The translations under genes were made by a program, and so were the position numbers. Shown here piece after piece: positions 1-10,871 of a stretch of 64,000 nucleotides of DNA (position 1 is its first letter; every line of letters starts with the position of its first letter). Source of the stretch: Populus alba. Its lineage: Eukaryota > Streptophyta > Magnoliopsida > Malpighiales > Salicaceae. The stretch spans positions 13,608,333 through 13,672,332 of the forward strand of contig NC_133293.1 of NCBI RefSeq assembly GCF_005239225.2. The letters are read 5' to 3'. The notes under the pieces are model-generated. The model searched no databases. It saw only the letters and a program-made list of their open reading frames with translations, and was not told where the DNA came from.

Positions 1-625
1 TGATTTAGGCTATATTTAACGGGAGAAAATCCAGATCAAGAAAAACAAAAAAAAAAATGAGAGGGGTATATAATTCTTATCTAGCACCTACCTACCAATT
101 ATAATTTTGAGGCGTATATTGTGCTTTTGCTATTGTCTCCCCCTCCATTTTCCTTCGCTGTGCTCCTCCCTCCACTCTCAACAATCATCAAAGTTGAAAT
201 ATTTCCCTTTTATCTCTCTCTAGAACACATTTTTTTAGTCTAATATTTAATATAAGAGTATTTTTGTTATTAAATAAAAATAATATTTTTTATTTTCTTT
301 TGCTAAAATGTTTAGTGCAAGATACAATCTACTGTGTTTTTTTAAAAACTTGATATGCAAATATAATTTCAACGGTATTTTTACTTTGCAAAATTTTAGC
401 AATATCAACAGGGCCGAAGAGTTAGGCCCAGTGGAAATCAACATGAAAAAATCATGGCCTGTTGGGTTTGGGTTTTATATCAGACCAGTTAAAAAAAACT
501 TCAACTTAGATGAGGCCCATATTTTGATTGGACTTTCCATAGCACATGACATGGGCTTCAGTAATTTGGAGCGGGAAAGAAACCACGTCGTTTAGAAATG
601 GAATGGAGAAACGAAGACTGAAGCT
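1..625. other. Upstream intergenic and promoter region of the L15 gene
   Basis: AT-rich DNA with no gene that I can support. An open frame at 308-595 has no recognisable domain and overlaps the promoter motifs of the next gene, so it is treated as chance. The segment from about 120 to 230 is pyrimidine-rich and could belong to the transcript edge of a gene outside the window, but nothing shows this directly. Confidence 0.5.
425..557 (+). promoter_or_regulatory. Cluster of three site II-type elements (TGGGCY)
   Basis: TGGGCC occurs on the minus strand at 425-430 and 514-519, and TGGGCT on the plus strand at 552-557, all within 260 bases of the L15 start codon. Site II (TGGGCY) elements are known in promoters of plant ribosomal-protein and other housekeeping genes, bound by TCP factors. 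The clustering is seen in the sequence; their use in L15 expression is inferred. Confidence 0.5.
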
Positions 626-683
626 TATAGCCTATCCATTTTTGTGAAATCACTCCCACGCACGCTACTCATCTGCTCAGTCC

Positions 684-3600
684 ATGGCAATGGCAGCAGC
701 AGCAGCTTCTCTTCTGTCACTTCGCTGCCCTTCTTCTCCATTCAAGGTAATTTAATTAATCAAAACTATTCTTTCATGGTATTAAAACACCCCCGTTATT
801 AGTTTAGTTTTTCTTTTTATTTGACAGGGAAACTTGACAGGATTGAAGCCCACGGCATGCAACTTCACTTGTCTTAAACTCCATTCTAAGAAGAAAAGAC
901 CATTAGTGATCATCAACCAACAGCAGCAGCAGCTTCTGTGGTTACTACATCTCCAGGAGTGAGGTTCAGGCTGGACAATCTGGGCCCGCAACCGGGGTCT
1001 AGAAAGAAAGGGAAGAGGTATCTCTGCCGGACAAGGAAACAGTTGTGGTTTTGGCATGAGAGGTCAGAAATCTCGGTCTGGTCCTGGTGCTCGAAAAGGG
1101 TTTGAGGGTGGACAAATGCCTCTGTACCGCCGTATCCCTAAATTGCGTGGAATTGCTGGAGGTACTCTCTTTTTCTTTCTCTTTAATTTATTGTTGAGGA
1201 AATTATTAATGAATTCGTTTTTTAATGTTTGATCAATTAACAATTTTTAATATTAGGATTATTATCATTGTTGTTATGGGAAGATTTTTATTGATGTATG
1301 TTTCTGTAATTGGATTTCTGTAGAAGGATAGAGCTGAGAGGATTTCAATAATGATTTCTGTTTACTTTCAAGCTTGAATTACATCTTTTGACAAAGTGTC
1401 TCTTTATTCTGAATAGAGCAAAAAGGTTTCGTCCTTTCCCCATGAGTTTTGCTTTTTTTTTTAATTCTTCAATATTTCTTTTTTGAATTCTTGGTGATGG
1501 TTTCCCCTAGGAGGTGCTGATGCATAATGAATCCTTGTAGAAAGACTGGGCTAGCATTTTATTTCTTTGAGTTTAAAATGAGCAATACTCAATTCTGAAG
1601 GTGTTTACGTGGTTATGTTGACCATATAATGTCCCAGATAGAATGGTTAACCTTGAGAAATACTCAATTCTGAAGGCCTTTGCGTGGTTATGTTGACCAT
1701 ATAATGTCCTGGATAGAGTGGTTAACCTTGTATACCTATTGATGGAATTTGCTGGTGACATCTATTTTTTCTATCATAGACATAAACAAAAAGATTCCAG
1801 CACCATGAATGTTTGTTGAGTGCTGGGTCATGTTTGATGGGTTTTGCCTTGCTAAGATCAATCAATGGTGGGTGAACTAAATGGACATCTCACTACCATT
1901 TAGTGTGGAGTAATATGAAATTCTCTCAAACCTCTCGTGATTGTAGAAGTGGTGAAGAATCTAGTATACAGGGTCGCTTCTGTGTTTCTGGTGCTTTTTA
2001 ATTAAACCATGTAGCACAACTTGAAAGTCGGGAAGGATTCATTTTTTGACTGACAATAGTCGGTTTACATCAATTGTGCTTTATGGAATGTTTTAGGGCC
2101 AACAAGTTCCTCTGTTGCCTTTTTGTTTGATTCACATTCACTGTACACGCCATGAAATTGAATTTTTTTTTTTACTATCTTTTCTCCACACAGGGAGACT
2201 TGAATGTTTTAGTGATGAATGTTTTCAAATTTATAAACTCGCTGGTATGCTTTTGTTTCTTTCAAAGGTATGCATGTGGGGTTGGCAGAATATGTCCCTG
2301 TGGACTTAAAAGACATAGCAGCACCAGGATTCCAAGAGGGAGATGAGGTGTCACTAGAGACTCTAAAGGAGAAAGGCTTGATCAACCCATCAGGAAGAGA
2401 AAGGACACTCCCTTTGAAGGTGTGTAATAGCTCTATCTATGATTGATATGCTTACAAAACTTTCACTGGTATGTTTGAAATGTTTACATATTTTCTTGAT
2501 TTAGGTGATATCTGTGACACAGAAAGACCTAGGATCTTCATATCATCCCGTGATATTTTAATTTGGCCACTTGTTTCAGATGTGTATTCTGTTTGTTCTT
2601 GCCATAAGCCCATCAACACGTTAGTCTGATTTTGTATGCTATTATGAATGTGTCTAAATCACAAATAAGTACACGTGAATAAATAAATTTAGGAATTCTG
2701 ATCTAGGTAAACCATCAATCTGGGATGATTGTCAAAGTGAAAAGAAGGCATGTTTGCCTTTTATTATCAGGTGAGAGATTTTCAAATATCATTTATAAGG
2801 TGACTAAAAATGAAGGCATGTTTGCCTTCTATTATTATTATTTTTTTATTTTTTGGTTTTGCCGAAAGGATTTGCCCATCCTCTTTTGATATTGTTTGAA
2901 GCTCCAAATTGTTCAACATATAGCCATATCTTGCGTGTCTCCCCTCTGGTTTTCAGAGCAACCGTTATTCCTTGCATTTGGTTTTTAATGAAGTGCAGCG
3001 TAGTGGAAATAACAGTTGCGTGCTGTTTCTATCTGGTTCTGATGCCTCCAGTTGGGATACGTGTTTTACTTCTTATAGGGGTAGTAGAAAAAATAAAAAT
3101 TGAAGCAAAGGTTCTAGATGAACCAGACCTGTTTCGCCTTAGTATATTGTGTTTTATCCAAACAAAAAAGGAGGCCTTTTTTTCCAGTGAGCTCATGGTA
3201 TCTTGTAGTGTGTCATGCGAATTTTGATTCCAAAACCCTAGAAAATCGAGCTAAAATGATCCATTATCTGTCCTTGCAGCTGTTTAAAGACTACTATGAT
3301 AATCCTACATGTTGTCAGTATTTTTGGTATATGGAAATTATAAGCTGCAGTGGTCGAAATCTCTAGTCTGCTGCTTGTCATAGAATGAAGAGACTCCAGT
3401 TGATTTCCTAGAAACGAGAGAAGACAGATCAAGTCAATTGCATGTGAGAGCCACAAATCACAGTAGTGTTTTCTAGTAGTTGACTTTTAGACATGCTTTT
3501 TTTTCTTTTGGATTTAGGTTCTGGGTGATGGAGAGCTGAGTGTCCAGCTGAGCATCGAAGCTCGTGCATTTTCAGCAGCGGCCAAGGAGAAACTTGAGGC

Positions 3601-3724
3601 TGCTGGATGCTCCCTTACTGTTCTACCTGGCCGAAAGAGGTGGGTGAAACCATCAGTTGCTAAGAACCTTGCCCGTGCAGAAGAATACTTTGCTAAGAAA
3701 CGAGCTGCAGCCGCCGCATCTTAA
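684..3724 (+). CDS. RPL15: Plastid 50S ribosomal protein L15, nuclear gene (frame broken in exon 2)
   Basis: The product would be imported into plastids and joined to the large ribosomal subunit. Exons are 684-746, 828-1161, 2268-2418 and 3518-3724, all with GT-AG introns. Exon 1 gives an Ala/Ser-rich start typical of a transit peptide. L15 hallmarks follow: [61 protein letters not shown], and a Lys/Ala-rich end. Exon 2 does not read through. The frame shifts inside the CAG run near 921-932, reaches TGA at 960-962 if not shifted, and shifts back at about 1010-1018, where an 11-base repeat seems to have collapsed. Exons 3 and 4 are intact. This is either a damaged allele or a sequence or assembly error. 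Family assignment is secure; function of this copy is not. Confidence 0.9.
1580..1729 (+). repeat. 75-bp tandem duplication in L15 intron 2
   Basis: Two adjacent units of about 75 bases start at about 1580 and 1655. Both contain AATACTCAATTCTGAAGG and GGTTATGTTGACCATATAAT, and they differ at a handful of positions. The repeat lies inside the 1.1-kb second intron and no coding role is visible. Confidence 0.8.
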
Positions 3725-6700
3725 CTAGCCGCAGCTTAAATCGTTTGTCCTTTGATTTTTATACCTTCAATCAGCATGTGGGGAAGTAGATTTTTCTGTT
3801 TGGTAGGTGTTTTTGGGAGCTCCCTATTTTTTAATTTCTTGCATTTATATCCCTTATTTATTTATCTAATGCCTTTATGTAATTTGGTTAAAAATTTGCA
3901 GCTTCCGTCCCTCCGTCCCTCGCTCTCTCTCCACTCTCCAGTAGCCAAAATCTCTCTCTCGGTAAAAGTATTATACCCAAGTTATGCTTTCATGTCAAGA
4001 TCAACTTTTGGGAAGGGGGTGAAAATGGCACTTGGGAAAATCAATGGTGCCATCATCCAATAATCACAAGAGGATAATATCAGCCAGAAGAAACCGAGTC
4101 CAGGAAAATCCAACCATGAGTCTTTTCCAGTAAATATACTTTGTGGATGAAACTTCCTCGCAGGATTAGATTGACAGCAAGGAAAGCCAAGCCATCGCAC
4201 ATCCCACCCTCCACTAGATTTTGTCTTGATCGGTCCAAATTGTTAGCATCACAAAATAAGAATCTCAAATTGGGATTTATACTAGTCAATGCAATTCACC
4301 AAATCTTATTTCTCTTTGTTATTCATATTCTATGGATTAAGAGGGTGTTTGGGAGTATGGTAGCTGTTGCTTTTCAAATAGTTTTTCGTGCCGAAAAGCA
4401 TGCCAATAATGTTTTTTTATTTTTTAAAAATTATTTTTGATATCAGCACATCAAAACGATCTAGAAAGTACAAACCGAACTCAATTTTAGCAAAAAAAAA
4501 AAAAAAGTTTGAATTTTTTCGAAAAGCAGGTCACACCTCAATCCCAAACAGACACAATCCATATGCTTTATTAGTCATATTCCTAGCATGACGTAATAGC
4601 TTTAGATTGAACAATATTGCGTGGCGCCTAAAGTGGTGAGAAAAAGGAGAGAAGAGGAGCATTAGGCATGGAATTCTTCTAGCAATTAAGTGTTAATAAT
4701 TTGGATTTATGCCTCTTTTGACAAAGAATCAATTGATCACGCACTTTAGCTTAGATTTAGTTAGCACCGCTGCTGGGAGGAAAGTAACAAGTGGAGGAAG
4801 CACAACGGGCCATCCTAATCAAACTAGTATTGTTCGCCAGACTGATACTACCCTTGCTAACTTGTTGAGTGTGGTTAGGAAAGACTCACTGTTCAAATGG
4901 TAATTTTTTCTTTAAAAAAAAAAGAAAGAAAAGAAAAGGACCTCCTTACTTAGCCATAGAGCTGATTAAAACTTTTGAAAAAGACCGTCACATGCCTTGA
5001 AAATTGCTTGCAATTCCCTCTTTCTTGCTTGTCAAGTGAAATTTAATTGATTTTAATTATCCTAGGATAGCAGATTATCTGAGTGATGACATATGGGCAT
5101 GATGGCATGAATTAGGTCAAGCGTTCGAGTGGTCGATCGTAGCAGGAAATGGCATCAACCATAGGTTCATAAGTCACGACCTTTCTTCTTGTCGCTGCCT
5201 TGCTCTCAATAAATCATTTGAGGTATTGTTGCTAAAACGTTGTGCTTCTCAGTTTTCATCTGTATGCAGGCTCTGGCTTGATTTGTTGAAATTAATAATA
5301 ACCGTGGCCTTGTCTTCGTTGTCATGTAGCCCTTGGACCAGCATCATTACCACAACAAATCAAATCGTAGCTCTAAGTTAACAAACACATCAAATCAAAT
5401 CGTAGCCAGTCTGCATGATTTTGTGGAGATCGAAAATCCAGTACATATGAACTGCAAAGAACCAATCTTAACCATCACAGTTTTCATTTCTAAAAAAAAC
5501 AAAATGACACAGTTTCGCACGTTTGCGCATCTGTTCTTGTATATTTAAGGTACGATGAAGAGTATAAATCACCAAAGTAACGTTAAGTTGAGACAAACAA
5601 GGAAAATGTCTTGAGGATCATGGAATTAAATGACTGATTTGACAGGTGGCGCGTATATATTCTAAACGAAATCCTATCAAATTAAATCTCACAGCCTCTT
5701 AACCTACTCCATGTGACCTGGGAGTATATATATAAAAAAAACGCATTTTCCTACCAAGATATATTGATTTTCGGGTCAGTTGCTGATTCTTTTCCATGGA
5801 TTTCATCAAATTTTTTATTATACTTTCAGATCGCAGTGAAGATCTCTACTTGTATGTTTTCGAATAATAAATTAGATAGACTATTCATATATGAAGTAGA
5901 AAATTTATAACAATTTTACTTCTTCTAATGACTTGAGGTTTGAATTATAGTGATAAAAAATATGAATACCTGATACCCTTTCGACTATCATACCAGCCTA
6001 TTTTAGATTTCTTGAAATAATCATTCAAGGATATATATTGATAAACAACTATGTGGCTCGTACTATAAAATAAATTATTCTTTTATATAATGTAATAACA
6101 TGATATTTAAATGTTGTTAACATGTTTTTTCTTAAAAAAAGCTATGATGCAAAAAATATGATTTTTTTACTTTGAAACTCCACTTTATTCATTCAATCAA
6201 AGGTTATATACATATAGTAGAGATAATGTTGTAGAGTTCCAATCAAACACAACAATTAGAGTTTCATTCTATACAAATCTTATCACTAGCTTGAATCCTA
6301 TTTTTTTTTTTAGATTTAGTTGGAGTTAGTTCCATACTTGAATACTTGCTTACACCTACTAGGTTCAGTAAAATGGTTTCATTTAATTATATGGTAGAAA
6401 AAACAATGATAATAAATCAACCAAAATTTAAAAGAAAAATTAATAATGATAATAAAAAAAAAACTTGTTAAAAAGAAAAAAAATTACAAGGTTAAACTCC
6501 AGAATAAACCAATATTAAAAAATAAAATTATAAAAAAATTATAAAAAAAAATTATAAATTAACTGGGGCTAACATGAGAAATTCACAAATTAAGTCACAA
6601 GGGTTAGAAAACAAATTAAAAATAATATAAATGACTAATTCCCAGCAATTCAATTTTTGCTGTTATGGTTCCTCCAGTAAAAAGTCAGGTCTCAAAATAA

Positions 6701-9458
6701 CGAGAAGTAAAGAACAAGAACTTAAAAAAATAATTGCATGGGCTCATGTAATATAAATCTCGTTTTGTGTGGGATGATTCAAACTTTTTCAACGAGTTTT
6801 TAATGTTTGAGGGTATTTGGATTTTAAAAAAAAAAAAGAAAAAAAAAGGGAGAGAGAGAGAGATCATTTGATGGTTTAATGTTCCAGATGAAACTGGAAA
6901 AATCGACTAAAAGATTAGGTATTTTAGAGACAAAAACTACTAAATTGATTACAGTTCAACAGTTTAATATTGTTCAAGTTGTTAATATTGCCGGTTAAAT
7001 AGAATTTTAGGGAAAAAAAGTAAAAAAATAAATAATGCTTTAAAAGATAGATAAAATTAAAAATATTTTTTTAAAAACAAAACGACCAGAATCTCGACAA
7101 CTCAATATATTAACGACCTTCAGTTGACAACTAAATTGTAATTTACTCGATAATTAATTATTATAATTGGGGTTTCCCGTCTCCTTCACTGTTGTGGCCC
7201 CCTTTTTTTATATTTTTCCCTTTGTATTTTTTTCCATTTTTTTTTCTTCTTGTTTTTTTTTTTTTTTTAATTCAATCTTCTATTTTTTACCTTAAACAAA
7301 ATTTTGATCTGACCTATCGCAGAGAAAGGCGAAAAAATTACTAATATATATATATTTTAAAAAAAAGGAATCCAAGTGGTACAGCGCGCATCCTCGTAAA
7401 ATGCTACAGAGAGGGGGGGGGGGCCGCAATCGAATAAAAAGGGCAGTATGCCGATCTGATGGAGGCATCATATCATCGATGGACACCAGACCGCTTAATG
7501 GAGGAAACGTGGCCAATGTGTCTTTTTATTCCCCAGATGAGAACCTTTTGACCAGCTTATAACATGGCTTCTGTGTTTCCTGGAGCGAGCATTACCACGT
7601 GAACAAATGAGAATTATGAGAGCAAAATATTTAAAAATTATAGAGTCGTTGCATATCACCTAAGGACATCTGGAATAGACAAATAAATAACTAAAACTAA
7701 AAGTTTATTTTTTTAGCCTTTTGTTTTTTTATTTTCTGATTTGACAGCCTCAAGCAAATGGCTGGTCAAATTAAAAAACTAAAATTATTTTCTTATTAAA
7801 AAAAAACATTCATATATATCCATCAAAAAACTAAAAATATTAGAATAAATTATTATTCATTTTTTTTCTCCACAACTTTTCTCAATATTTTTTTCTAAAA
7901 AAAAAAATTAATATTAGATATATTAAAGTATAAACGAGTTTTTGATTTAAAAAGTGTTTTTGAAAATTTTTTATTTTTTATATTTTAAATTAATTTCTTC
8001 AATGTGCCAGCATAAAAATAAATTTTAAATAATAAAATATATTATTTTAATATATTTAAAAATTAAAAAAAAAAAAAAAAAAAAAAACCATTATCTTAAT
8101 CGTCTAATGAAAGCAGAGTAAAATGAATGGACGGTGATATCCAAGGGGAGAGAAAGAAAGCAGGTATGATACGAGTCGTCATCTTCACCGCCCTGCGAAT
8201 CTTCAACCTGTTGTTTTCACATTAAAAATAAAAATGGAAGAGAATTTGTTTTTCGTTATTTCAACAAGGGCGTGGAACTCTCCGTCGACTATTCTTTACC
8301 TGGAAGAATATTCAAGGCAGACTATATATATTGATGCATCTTAAATCTTATCAAGAGTCAAGACCACACATCAGCCGTAAATTTTCATTTCATTTTTTTT
8401 TACTCTCAATATATTACTAAAAATCCATGAATTAAATAAATCTATTCCAAGTTTTTTCAAGAACAAACACCGAAACAACTTATCAATGCGCGCGGTTCTT
8501 TCTTTTTGTCAAATAATTAATTTAACCGCAAGCGAGTTCTTGTAATCTTGCTCAACTTGCAGGCTTTTTTTTTTTTTTTTATCAACAACTTGCTTGCTTT
8601 ATATTCCCAATTAACAAAAAAAACAACCGCTTGCTTTCTGTGCATGTGTTAACAAAATAATAATTAAAAAAAAAAACCCGTGGCTTCCATGGTTTTGAAC
8701 GGTTTGGTTACGTTCCCATTTTGATGATAAATATTCAGAGATATTTTACAAAATAATATTATTTTAAAAGAAGGGTGATAAATCGATGAGATTTTTCGCG
8801 GGAGGGAGGCACCGCCTGCGTGAACAATAAAATATTATACAGAAAAGAAAGTGAAGTGCACAGAGAGAGATAAGAAGCAAGACCTCAATTTAGTCCCTAG
8901 CACATGACAACTCTCACTACATCATTCCGATTCCAAAACATATTTTTCAATCTGGTCCGCAGCCCTTAGCGTTCCACAGTACCATGAAATAGATTTAAAT
9001 CTTAAGAAACCATATCTAGTCATGAAAATGATATGCATATAAACAAATCATATTAAATGCTATACAAACCAACGTATCAAATAATAAATGGATGGTTGGA
9101 TGTGAATTCTAGAAAAAGGTACAAGGATGTAATTAAGAAACATGACATATTTAGGACCAATATGAATATATTTCTAAACCACTGGTAACATTTATCTGAC
9201 TCGGTGAAAAAGGCGGTTGTTATTGTTGGCGTGATGTAGCTCTTGCAGCCCCTTTACTTTTTATTTATTTATTTATTTTAATTTATATCTTAGCTGTGCT
9301 GTTGCCCAATACCCAAACGATCCCTTTCTCTCTCCCTCCCTCCCTGTAAATTATTTTTCGTTTTGATTCTCTGTCTTCTTTAACTTCTGTTTTGAAACAC
9401 GCTGATCCTTTCCACCCCTGACATCCATCCCCTTCTGTAGCCCCAAATAGCAACTCTC
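3725..9458. other. Intergenic region, AT-rich, no supported gene
   Basis: The first part is the 3' end of the L15 transcript. After that I see no coding exon. The region holds a short inverted-repeat element at 4346-4550, long A and T runs, a run of G at about 7413-7422, and degraded AT-rich repeat matter around 7925-8065. The part from about 8800 to 9450 becomes pyrimidine-rich and is probably the promoter of the next gene. Confidence 0.5.
4346..4550 (+). mobile_element. Short non-autonomous inverted-repeat element (MITE-like), copy 1
   Basis: The element begins TGTTTGGGA and ends TCCCAAACA, which are inverted repeats. Inside are CGTGCCGAAAAGCATG, ATCAGCACATCAAAACGATC and an A-run followed by GAATTTTTTCG, a pattern I recognise as a very common poplar repeat. 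No clear target duplication could be set. A second, more worn copy lies on the other strand near 35628-35801. There is no coding capacity, so movement would need a transposase from elsewhere. Confidence 0.65.
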
Positions 9459-9466
9459 TTTATATC
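9459..9466 (+). promoter_or_regulatory. Candidate TATA box of the gene at 10020
   Basis: TTTATATC lies in a pyrimidine-rich stretch and would put the transcript start near 9490. That leaves a 5' leader which contains an intron: donor CCAAG|GTAATA at 9602 and acceptor TTTGCAG ending at 9978. The box is inferred from position and composition only. Confidence 0.4.
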
Positions 9467-9601
9467 TCTCCAACGTTTTCTTTTTCTCATTTTCTTTCCA
9501 TTTCTGTTCATTATAGCTTAGCCACAACACTTCACAAAGTTTAGAGTCTTTTGCATATTTTCTTTCCTTAAGCTTGAGTTGTACAGTTCAAGCAACCAAA
9601 G

Positions 9602-9978
9602 GTAATACACCTAATAGGTACCAGCCTCCCCCTCTTTTGAATCTCCCTTCTTCTCATTTTCTCTATTTAATTATGTTTTCACCTGCAGTTTTCCAGTTTT
9701 TTTTTTTTTTTGTGTGTGGAATTGATAGATCCACAAATATTTCAGATTTGACATCCCATAAAAGCTCTGCTTTAAATTTTTTTAAAAAAAAGATCTCGAT
9801 TTCTTAGCTCGTGAATTATGGAATTTTGTTTTTGTTTTATAATTTCAGCCATGCGTGTGACGCTGGCGGCTCGTTGTCTTCTTTTTATTTGAAAAAAAAA
9901 AATGTTTTGTGAGATCTGGTAATAATTTGTAGAATTTTACTCTAAAGTCTTAACTTGTTTTGCTGGTTTTATTTGCAG
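9602..9978 (+). other. 5' leader intron of the gene at 10020
   Basis: A GT donor at 9602 and a pyrimidine-led TTTGCAG acceptor ending at 9978 frame 377 AT-rich bases just upstream of the start codon. Leader introns of this size are common in plant genes and often raise expression. The splice is inferred from the sites, without transcript data. Confidence 0.5.
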
Positions 9979-10019
9979 GGCTTTGTTCATAGAAAAAAAA
10001 GGGCAAAAAAACAGCAAAG

Positions 10020-10871
10020 ATGAATCACTGTGCGATCCAACAAAACGCTTTTTCAACCCGGGACGAGATTCGGAGCTCCGTTTCAGTTCCAGTCTCGGAC
10101 AGGAGAGACCCAGTGGTTTGCCCCAAACCCAGACGGTTCGGTCTGTTAAACAACCACCCTGCCAGGTCTATCAGATTTCAGCTCAGGTAATATTTCCTTA
10201 AAATTTTCACCTACTGCTTTTTTTTTTCTTCATGAAAAAATTGAAGCTGAATTAAATTTTATGAATTTTCAGCCACCAATCAGAGCTTTGTGATTCAAAA
10301 GCAGGGAATGAGTTTTTGGACATAATCCTCACCAAGGTAGTAGTTTTTTTTCCCTCTGTTTATTCAACTTATTTTGTGATTATAAATTTCTTATGAGGTT
10401 AAAAAAATCTGGACGTGGTCCCATAAACAGCGGCTAACATTTCAACCGTAAAGGAAAAGGAATATATTACAGATGTTCTTGGACCATCCATTAACCTTGT
10501 CGGTGCCTATTTCTTCTCTTGTTTGATTTTTAGTACAATAATTTGTTTCTTTGTAGGGTGGTTATGGTGTGGATAATCAATCTTTTTGCAAACAAGTAGC
10601 CTCGTCGCCGCCCCCATTTTTTTGCGGGTCGCCGCCAAGCAGAGTAGCTAACCCATTAATTCAAGATGCTAGATTTGGGGATGAGAAATTCACCCCGCTC
10701 TCACCGGTCACGCCTATTCCACCTGCGATGGATTTTTCATCTTCATCATCATCTCCAAGGAAAGGAGGATTGGTTCGGGCAAATTTTGGAAACAAACCAG
10801 TGGTGAGAATTGAGGGGTTTGATTGCCTTGACAGGGATCGTAGAAATTGCAGCATTCCTGCTTTGGCTTAA
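10020..10871 (+). CDS. Plant-specific protein of unknown function (At1g13390/At1g68490-like)
   Basis: Exons are 10020-10186, 10273-10336 and 10557-10871, giving 181 residues. The start is the first ATG of a reading frame beginning MNHCAIQQNAFSTRDEIR. Visible landmarks are VVCPKPRR in the first exon, SHQSELCDSKAGNEFLDIIL across exon 2, SPPSRVANPLIQDARFG in exon 3, a Ser/Pro-rich stretch, and FGNKPVVRIEGFDC near the C-terminus. There is no membrane segment, signal peptide or catalytic motif. The pattern matches a small angiosperm family carried in Arabidopsis by At1g13390 and At1g68490. These have been labelled as translocase SecA-like, which nothing here supports. The gene model is strong; the function is unknown. 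Confidence 0.88.

Noticed and set aside
308..595. 95-codon open frame upstream of L15
   Set aside because: No recognisable domain, and it covers the site II promoter motifs of the L15 gene.
2853..3227. 124-codon open frame on the plus strand
   Set aside because: It lies wholly inside intron 3 of the L15 gene and has no domain.
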